From positions 3,224,001 through 3,288,000 of the forward strand of contig NZ_CP032084.1 of NCBI RefSeq assembly GCF_003600685.1: DNA of 64,000 bases, in the 5' to 3' direction. Origin of the DNA: Achromobacter sp. B7 (lineage in GTDB: Bacteria; Pseudomonadota; Gammaproteobacteria; Burkholderiales; Burkholderiaceae_B). The notes under the pieces were generated by a model, which saw nothing but the letters and a program-made list of their open reading frames with translations, had not been told where the DNA came from and did not search any database. Each line of letters begins with the position of its first letter. Position 1 is the stretch's first letter. This document shows positions 59,855 through 64,000 of the stretch, piece by piece. The position numbers were made by a program, and so were the translations under genes.

Positions 59855-61240
59855 TCAGCAAGGCACCGGCGCGTTCCTGCGCGCATAGAACCACCACGTA
59901 ATCACCATGCACGTGGCGTAAAAACCGATGAAGCAAAACAGAGCCGCCTGCACGCTGCCCGTCATTTCCAGCGACGTGCCGAAACTGCGCGGAATGAAAA
60001 AGCCGCCGTAGGCGCCGATGGCCCCGGAAAAGCCCAGCACCGCCGCCGATTCCTTGGCCGCTTCGCCTAGCGCACGCTTGTGCGCGTCGGGGCCTTTGCC
60101 CGCGGCCGCCTGGGTGCGCTCGCGCAGGAAGATCACCGGAATCATCCGAAACGTCGAGCCGTTGCCCACGCCCGTCAGCGCGAACAGCACAATGAACATC
60201 GCGAGGAAACCGTTGAAGTTGCCGCCCTGGCCGGCCCCGGGCAGGAACAGCATCACGCCCAGCACCGCCGCAATCATTCCGGCGAAGGTGACCAGCGTGA
60301 CGCGCGCGCCGCCCAGCTTGTCCGACACCCAGCCGCCCACGGGCCGCGTCAACGAGCCCACCAGCGGCCCCAGGAACGCGTACGCCATGGGGTTGACGTC
60401 GGGGAACAGCGTCTTGGTCAGCATGGCGAAGCCCGCCGAAAACCCGATGAAGGAGCCGAACGTGCCCACGTACAGCCAGCACATCAACCAGTTGTGCTTG
60501 CGCTTGAAGATCACCGCCTGGTCCGCGAACGACGCACGCGCGTCGGCGATGTCGTTCATGCCGAACCACGCCGCGATGGCCGCAATGGCGATCGGTACCA
60601 CCCAGATGAAACCGGCGTTTTGCAGCCACAGGTTCTGCGCCGCGCCATTGACCGTGATGTCCTGCGGCGCGCCGCCGGCCACGCCGAAGACGCCCACCGA
60701 AATCACCACGGGCACGGCAAACTGCGCCAGCGACACGCCCAGGTTCCCGATGCCGGCGTTAAGCCCCGTCGCCAGGCCCTTCTTTTCCTTCGGGAAAAAA
60801 AAGCTGATGTTGGCCATGCTGGAACTGAAGTTGCCGCCGCCCAGCCCGCACAGCAGCGCCAGGATCAGCAGCGTTGGGAACGACGTGGTGGGGTCGCGCA
60901 GCGCAAAACCCATGCCCAACGCGGGCACCAGCAAGGACGCCGTCGAGATCGCCGTCCACTTGCGTCCGCCGAACACGGGCACCAGGAACGAATAGAAGAT
61001 GCGCAAGGTGGCGCCTGACAGCGCGGGCAGCGCCGTCAGCCAGAACAGCTGGTTCTTGGACAGCATGAAACCGGCGCGGTCCAGGTTGACGACGACCACG
61101 CTCCACAGCATCCAGATGCTGAACGCCAGCATCAGCGCGGGAATCGAGATCCAAAGATTGCGGTTGGCGACGCGGGCGCCGGTCTGCTTCCAGAAGCCGG
61201 GGTTCTCCGGCTCCCAACGCGTCAGGACTTGTGTGGACAT
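59855..61240 (-). CDS. narK2: NarK2-type nitrate/nitrite antiporter
   Basis: 461 residues, 12 helices, MFS nitrate/nitrite porter family. The nitrate signature GLNAGIGNLGVSLAQFAVP and the second RPxGGWVSD motif (LTRPVGGWVSDKLGG) with the conserved Arg are visible. This longer form resembles NarK2/NarU, the nitrate-in nitrite-out antiporter. It starts 8 bp after narK1, so the two are co-transcribed. Confidence 0.92.
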   Translation of the reverse strand: MSTQVLTRWEPENPGFWKQTGARVANRNLWISIPALMLAFSIWMLWSVVVVNLDRAGFMLSKNQLFWLTALPALSGATLRIFYSFLVPVFGGRKWTAISTASLLVPALGMGFALRDPTTSFPTLLILALLCGLGGGNFSSSMANISFFFPKEKKGLATGLNAGIGNLGVSLAQFAVPVVISVGVFGVAGGAPQDITVNGAAQNLWLQNAGFIWVVPIAIAAIAAWFGMNDIADARASFADQAVIFKRKHNWLMCWLYVGTFGSFIGFSAGFAMLTKTLFPDVNPMAYAFLGPLVGSLTRPVGGWVSDKLGGARVTLVTFAGMIAAVLGVMLFLPGAGQGGNFNGFLAMFIVLFALTGVGNGSTFRMIPVIFLRERTQAAAGKGPDAHKRALGEAAKESAAVLGFSGAIGAYGGFFIPRSFGTSLEMTGSVQAALFCFIGFYATCMVITWWFYARRNAPVPC

Positions 61241-61248
61241 AGGAGCCT

Positions 61249-62532
61249 CTATTTGGAGGAAATGGGTTGCGGGGTCGTAAGCGACGCCCGCCCCAGCGCC
61301 GCGCTTTCAGGGCGGAAGCTGAAGTGCATGAAGATCAGCGACACGCAGACGGTGCCGTACAGCAGCATGAAGGCGCTGGACCGTACGCCGGTCAGGTCCA
61401 GCAGCACGCCGAACAGGATGGGCAACACGAAGCCGCCCATGCCGCCCGCCAGGCCGACGATGCCGGACACCGCGCCGATGTTTTCGCCGAACTCGTCCGA
61501 GATGAACTTGAAGACCGACGCCTTGCCGATGGCCATGGCGATGCCGACCACGAACAGCAGCACAGTGAAGGTGACCGGGCCCAACGCAATGCCGAACTGC
61601 CGGGGGCCGCCAGTGGTCATCACGGTGAACTGGGTTTGCGGGTAGCTCAGCAGGAAGAACGCCACCCAGCACACCCACATCACCCACCACGTGGTCTTGT
61701 AGGCGCCGTAGCGGTCCGAGATCCACCCGCCCATGGCGCGCAAGACGCCGCCGGGCAACGAGAAGCAGGCGGCCAGCAGCGCGGCCAGCTTCATGTCGAA
61801 GCCGTATTCGCCGATGTAGTACTTGGTCATCCACAGCGCCAACGCCACATAGCCGCCGAACACCACCGAGTAGTACTGGCAGTAGCGCCAGACGCGCGGG
61901 TCGCGCAGCATGGCAAATTGTGCCGACAGCGTGGCGCGCTGGGTCACCCGGTGCGACGGGTCCGATGCCGAGAACATCCAGAACAGCACCGCCGTGACCA
62001 GCAGCGCCACCGCGTACACCTGGGGCACGATGACCCAGGCGCCGCCGGCCGCCGCGATCAACGCGGGCGCCACGAACTTGGTGATGGCCGACCCGGAGTT
62101 GCCCGCGCCGAACACGCCCATGGCCAGGCCCTGCTTGTTGCGCGGAAACCAGCGCGCCACATACGGCGTGCCGACCGAGAACGAGCCGCCCGTCAGGCCC
62201 ACGAACAAGGCCAGCACCAGGAACTGCCAATACTCGGTGGCGTAGGACAGCAGCCAGATCGGCACCACCGCCAACAGCATCAGGATGAAGAACACGGGCC
62301 GGCCGCCGTAGCGGTCGGTCCAGATGCCCAGCGGCACGCGCACCAGCGAACCGGTCAATACCGGCATGGCGGCCAACAGGCCGAATTGCGTTTCGGACAA
62401 GCCCAGTTGCGCCTTGATGGGTATGCCCAGCACCGCGAAGATCATCCATACCGCAAAGCAGATGGTGAAGGCGAACGTGCTTGAAATCAGGACCCGCATC
62501 GGCCTGCCGGACGGGGATGTTGCTGCTGTCAT
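61249..62532 (-). CDS. narK1: NarK1-type nitrate transporter
   Basis: 427 residues from the ATG at 62532, preceded by GAGAG; a GTG seven codons upstream also opens the frame. A 12-helix MFS protein with ICFAVWMIFAVLGIPIKAQLGLS, RVPLGIWTDRYGGRPVF, GAGNSGSAITKFVAPAL and RAMGGWISDRYGA. Shorter than NarK2 and of the NarK1 type, believed to be a nitrate/proton symporter that starts nitrate uptake. First gene of the nar unit. Confidence 0.92.
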   Translation of the reverse strand: MTAATSPSGRPMRVLISSTFAFTICFAVWMIFAVLGIPIKAQLGLSETQFGLLAAMPVLTGSLVRVPLGIWTDRYGGRPVFFILMLLAVVPIWLLSYATEYWQFLVLALFVGLTGGSFSVGTPYVARWFPRNKQGLAMGVFGAGNSGSAITKFVAPALIAAAGGAWVIVPQVYAVALLVTAVLFWMFSASDPSHRVTQRATLSAQFAMLRDPRVWRYCQYYSVVFGGYVALALWMTKYYIGEYGFDMKLAALLAACFSLPGGVLRAMGGWISDRYGAYKTTWWVMWVCWVAFFLLSYPQTQFTVMTTGGPRQFGIALGPVTFTVLLFVVGIAMAIGKASVFKFISDEFGENIGAVSGIVGLAGGMGGFVLPILFGVLLDLTGVRSSAFMLLYGTVCVSLIFMHFSFRPESAALGRASLTTPQPISSK

Positions 62533-62585
62533 GGTTACTCTCGCTTTACTCACGAAGACATGGCGCTAGCCTAGGCACGCGCCGC

Positions 62586-62641
62586 GCCGGCGACCATTCG
62601 CCGGCCGACCATTCGGGCCACGCCGATGTGCCTAGTCACCC
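62586..62641 (-). promoter_or_regulatory. narK1 upstream regulatory region
   Basis: Contains the inverted repeat GCCGGCG-ACCATT-CGCCGGC (62586-62605), two copies of GACCATTCG (62592-62600, 62608-62616) and CTAGTCACCC (62632-62641). The last two elements match those upstream of narG. Confidence 0.5.
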
Positions 62642-62658
62642 GGTTTCCGTGCCCGCGT

Positions 62659-62672
62659 TTGCGCTGGATCAA
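62659..62672. promoter_or_regulatory. weak FNR-like box between narK1 and nnrS
   Basis: TTGCG-CTGG-ATCAA has a full right half-site and a left half with two mismatches to TTGAT-N4-ATCAA. It lies between the divergent narK1 and nnrS genes, where FNR-type control is expected. Confidence 0.3.
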
Positions 62673-62705
62673 GCGTTGGCCTATGCCCGGCGCAGGCCCA
62701 GGCTT

Positions 62706-62742
62706 AATATGTATTGCGAATACACCTTAACCAATACACCTT
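62706..62742 (+). promoter_or_regulatory. NsrR-like nitric-oxide operator upstream of nnrS
   Basis: AATATGTATTG-C-GAATACACCTT (62706-62728) matches about 19 of 23 positions of the NsrR palindrome as I recall it (half-site AAGATGYATTT). A second half-site AATACACCTT follows at 62733-62742. It lies 35 bp upstream of the nnrS ATG, suited to repression relieved by NO. Confidence 0.6.
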
Positions 62743-62762
62743 CAAAAAAAGCGCAGACCGCC

Positions 62763-64000
62763 ATGCCCCCGTTGCTGACCATCGATGAACCCGCCGCGAC
62801 GCCACACCGCCCTCGCCCGCAATGGCGCGCCTTTACCGAAATGGGGTTCCGGCCGCTGTATCTGGCCGGCTGCCTGTGGGCGTTGGTATCGGTGTGGTTG
62901 TGGGTGCATGCGCCGGGCCGCATCACCGGGCTGATGGCCGGCGTGTTCTGGCATGCGCACGAAATGCTGTGGGGGTTCGTCGCCACGATTGCCGTGGGCT
63001 TTCTGCTGACGGCCGGCGCCAACTGGACGGGCAAGAACCCCTTGCGCGGCAACGCGCTGGCGCTCTTGTGCCTGTTATGGGTGGTGGCGCGCGTGGGCTA
63101 CCTGACGCCGGGCAGGCCCGCGTACGTGGTCGCCGTCGTGGCGGACCTGGGGTTTTTCGTGTGGGGCGCCGCCGCCCTGGGCCGCGCCGTCTGGGTCACG
63201 CGCAACCAGCGCAACGCGGGCGTGCCGGTCTTGATGCTGGGCTTGGCCGCCACCAACGCGCTGTATTTATGGGCCGCCGCGCAAGGCGACTATCTGGCGG
63301 TGATGCGCTACTTCAATGCCGGCCTGCTTTGCATGGCCGTGCTGACGCTGCTGATTGCGCGTCGCGTGATTCCGTTCTTTGCCAAGCGTGCCGTGACGGG
63401 CCTGGACATACCCGCCCAGACCCGCAGCGGTCATTGGCAATTGGGCACGGGCGTGGCGGCCATTGCTGGTTTGCTTGCCGGGCAGCCGCGTCTGGCCGCG
63501 GCGGCCTTGACGGCCACGGGCTTGATCGCGCTATGGCAATGGGTGTCGTGGAAGCCGTGGGCCGTGCGGCGCGTGCCGCTGCTGTGGATCTTGTATGCCG
63601 GCTATGTCGGCCTGGGCGCCGGGCTGCTGGTGGGCGCGGCGCAATTGGCGGGCGTGGTCGTCCGGCTGGCGTGGCCCGCGCACGTGATCGGCGTGGCGGG
63701 CTTTTCGGTGCTGATCGTGGGCATGGTGACCCGCACGGCACTAGGCCACCTGGGGCGGCCCTTGCAAACCGATCGCTGCATGGTGGCCAGTTTCGTGCTG
63801 GTAATCGTGGCGGCGCTGCTGCGGCTGGCAGCCCTGTGGCCCAGCGTGGCCAGCACGGGCCTGCTGCATGCCGCCACCAGCGCCTGGGGACTGGCGATGG
63901 CTCTGTACCTGTGGCGCTTTTTCCCGCTGATGATCCGCCCACGCGCCGACGCCGCCAAGCCGGCGGCGCCGATGATGCGCGTGATGCCGGTCGCCCGGCC
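62763..64000 (+). CDS. nnrS: NnrS-family heme/copper membrane protein (right-truncated)
   Basis: The frame is open from the ATG at 62763 to the window edge, 412 codons. About 12 membrane helices are visible with the NnrS hallmarks GFRPLYLAG, WHAHEMLWGF (His residues thought to bind heme or copper), GFLLTAGANWTG, RVIPFFAKRAV and HVIGVAGFSVLIVGMVTRTALGHLGRPL. NnrS relieves nitric-oxide stress; in beta- and gamma-proteobacteria it is often controlled by NsrR, and an NsrR-like site lies just upstream. Divergent from the nar operon that will generate nitrite and NO. Confidence 0.92.
   Translation, partial: MPPLLTIDEPAATPHRPRPQWRAFTEMGFRPLYLAGCLWALVSVWLWVHAPGRITGLMAGVFWHAHEMLWGFVATIAVGFLLTAGANWTGKNPLRGNALALLCLLWVVARVGYLTPGRPAYVVAVVADLGFFVWGAAALGRAVWVTRNQRNAGVPVLMLGLAATNALYLWAAAQGDYLAVMRYFNAGLLCMAVLTLLIARRVIPFFAKRAVTGLDIPAQTRSGHWQLGTGVAAIAGLLAGQPRLAAAALTATGLIALWQWVSWKPWAVRRVPLLWILYAGYVGLGAGLLVGAAQLAGVVVRLAWPAHVIGVAGFSVLIVGMVTRTALGHLGRPLQTDRCMVASFVLVIVAALLRLAALWPSVASTGLLHAATSAWGLAMALYLWRFFPLMIRPRADAAKPAAPMMRVMPVAR

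Overview
The window is high-GC (roughly two thirds G+C) and reads as chromosomal DNA of a beta-proteobacterium of the Alcaligenaceae, most likely Achromobacter or a close Bordetella relative. The pointers are isolated Bug-type periplasmic receptors, LysR/GntR-governed catabolic islands, a narK1K2GHJI cluster followed by a parvulin gene and moaA, and a very large trimeric autotransporter adhesin. I saw no rRNA, tRNA, CRISPR array, insertion sequence or prophage. No function is assigned from a database search; calls rest on motifs, length, gene order and remembered family features.

Layout. 1-7 kb: tail of an MFS transporter, an exported protein of unknown function, a Tgl-like (protein-glutamine gamma-glutamyltransferase family) protein, a small membrane protein, and a coupled trio (diguanylate cyclase, DUF4239 membrane protein, outer-membrane barrel). 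7-14 kb: a LysR/Bug pair, then a sugar-acid island in which a GntR regulator diverges from an IlvD/Edd dehydratase, an RraA-like protein and a second Bug receptor, with a clear palindromic operator between. 14-16 kb: an Asp-box beta-propeller protein and an exported protein. 16-28 kb: an uptake and sulfur-linked block: a tightly overlapping ahpD, acyl-CoA-dehydrogenase-like, ABC ATPase, receptor and permease operon; an AraC regulator; metY with a class V aminotransferase; and, divergent, an amino-acid receptor with an unusual fused double permease. 28-32 kb: MHS transporter, histone-deacetylase-like amidohydrolase and LysR regulator. 32-34 kb: ubiU-ubiV-ubiT for oxygen-independent ubiquinone synthesis, preceded by an FNR-like box. 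34-46.5 kb: a DUF4019 protein and an adhesin of about 3,887 residues. 47-64 kb: narK1K2GHJI, parvulin, moaA, carbonic anhydrase, mobB and narX-narL on one strand, with nnrS divergent at the right edge behind an NsrR-like site.

The right half is coherent: nitrate uptake (NarK1/K2), nitrate reduction (NarGHI with chaperone NarJ), molybdenum cofactor steps (MoaA, MobB), nitrate sensing (NarXL), nitric-oxide response (NnrS) and an anaerobic quinone route (UbiUVT) together support respiration without oxygen.

A second theme is short tandem repeats. Units of 4, 9, 11, 12, 14 and 18 bp occur in intergenic stretches and in-frame at protein termini or linkers. In the adhesin, eleven large repeats differ in length only by whole multiples of 21 bp, one coiled-coil heptad.
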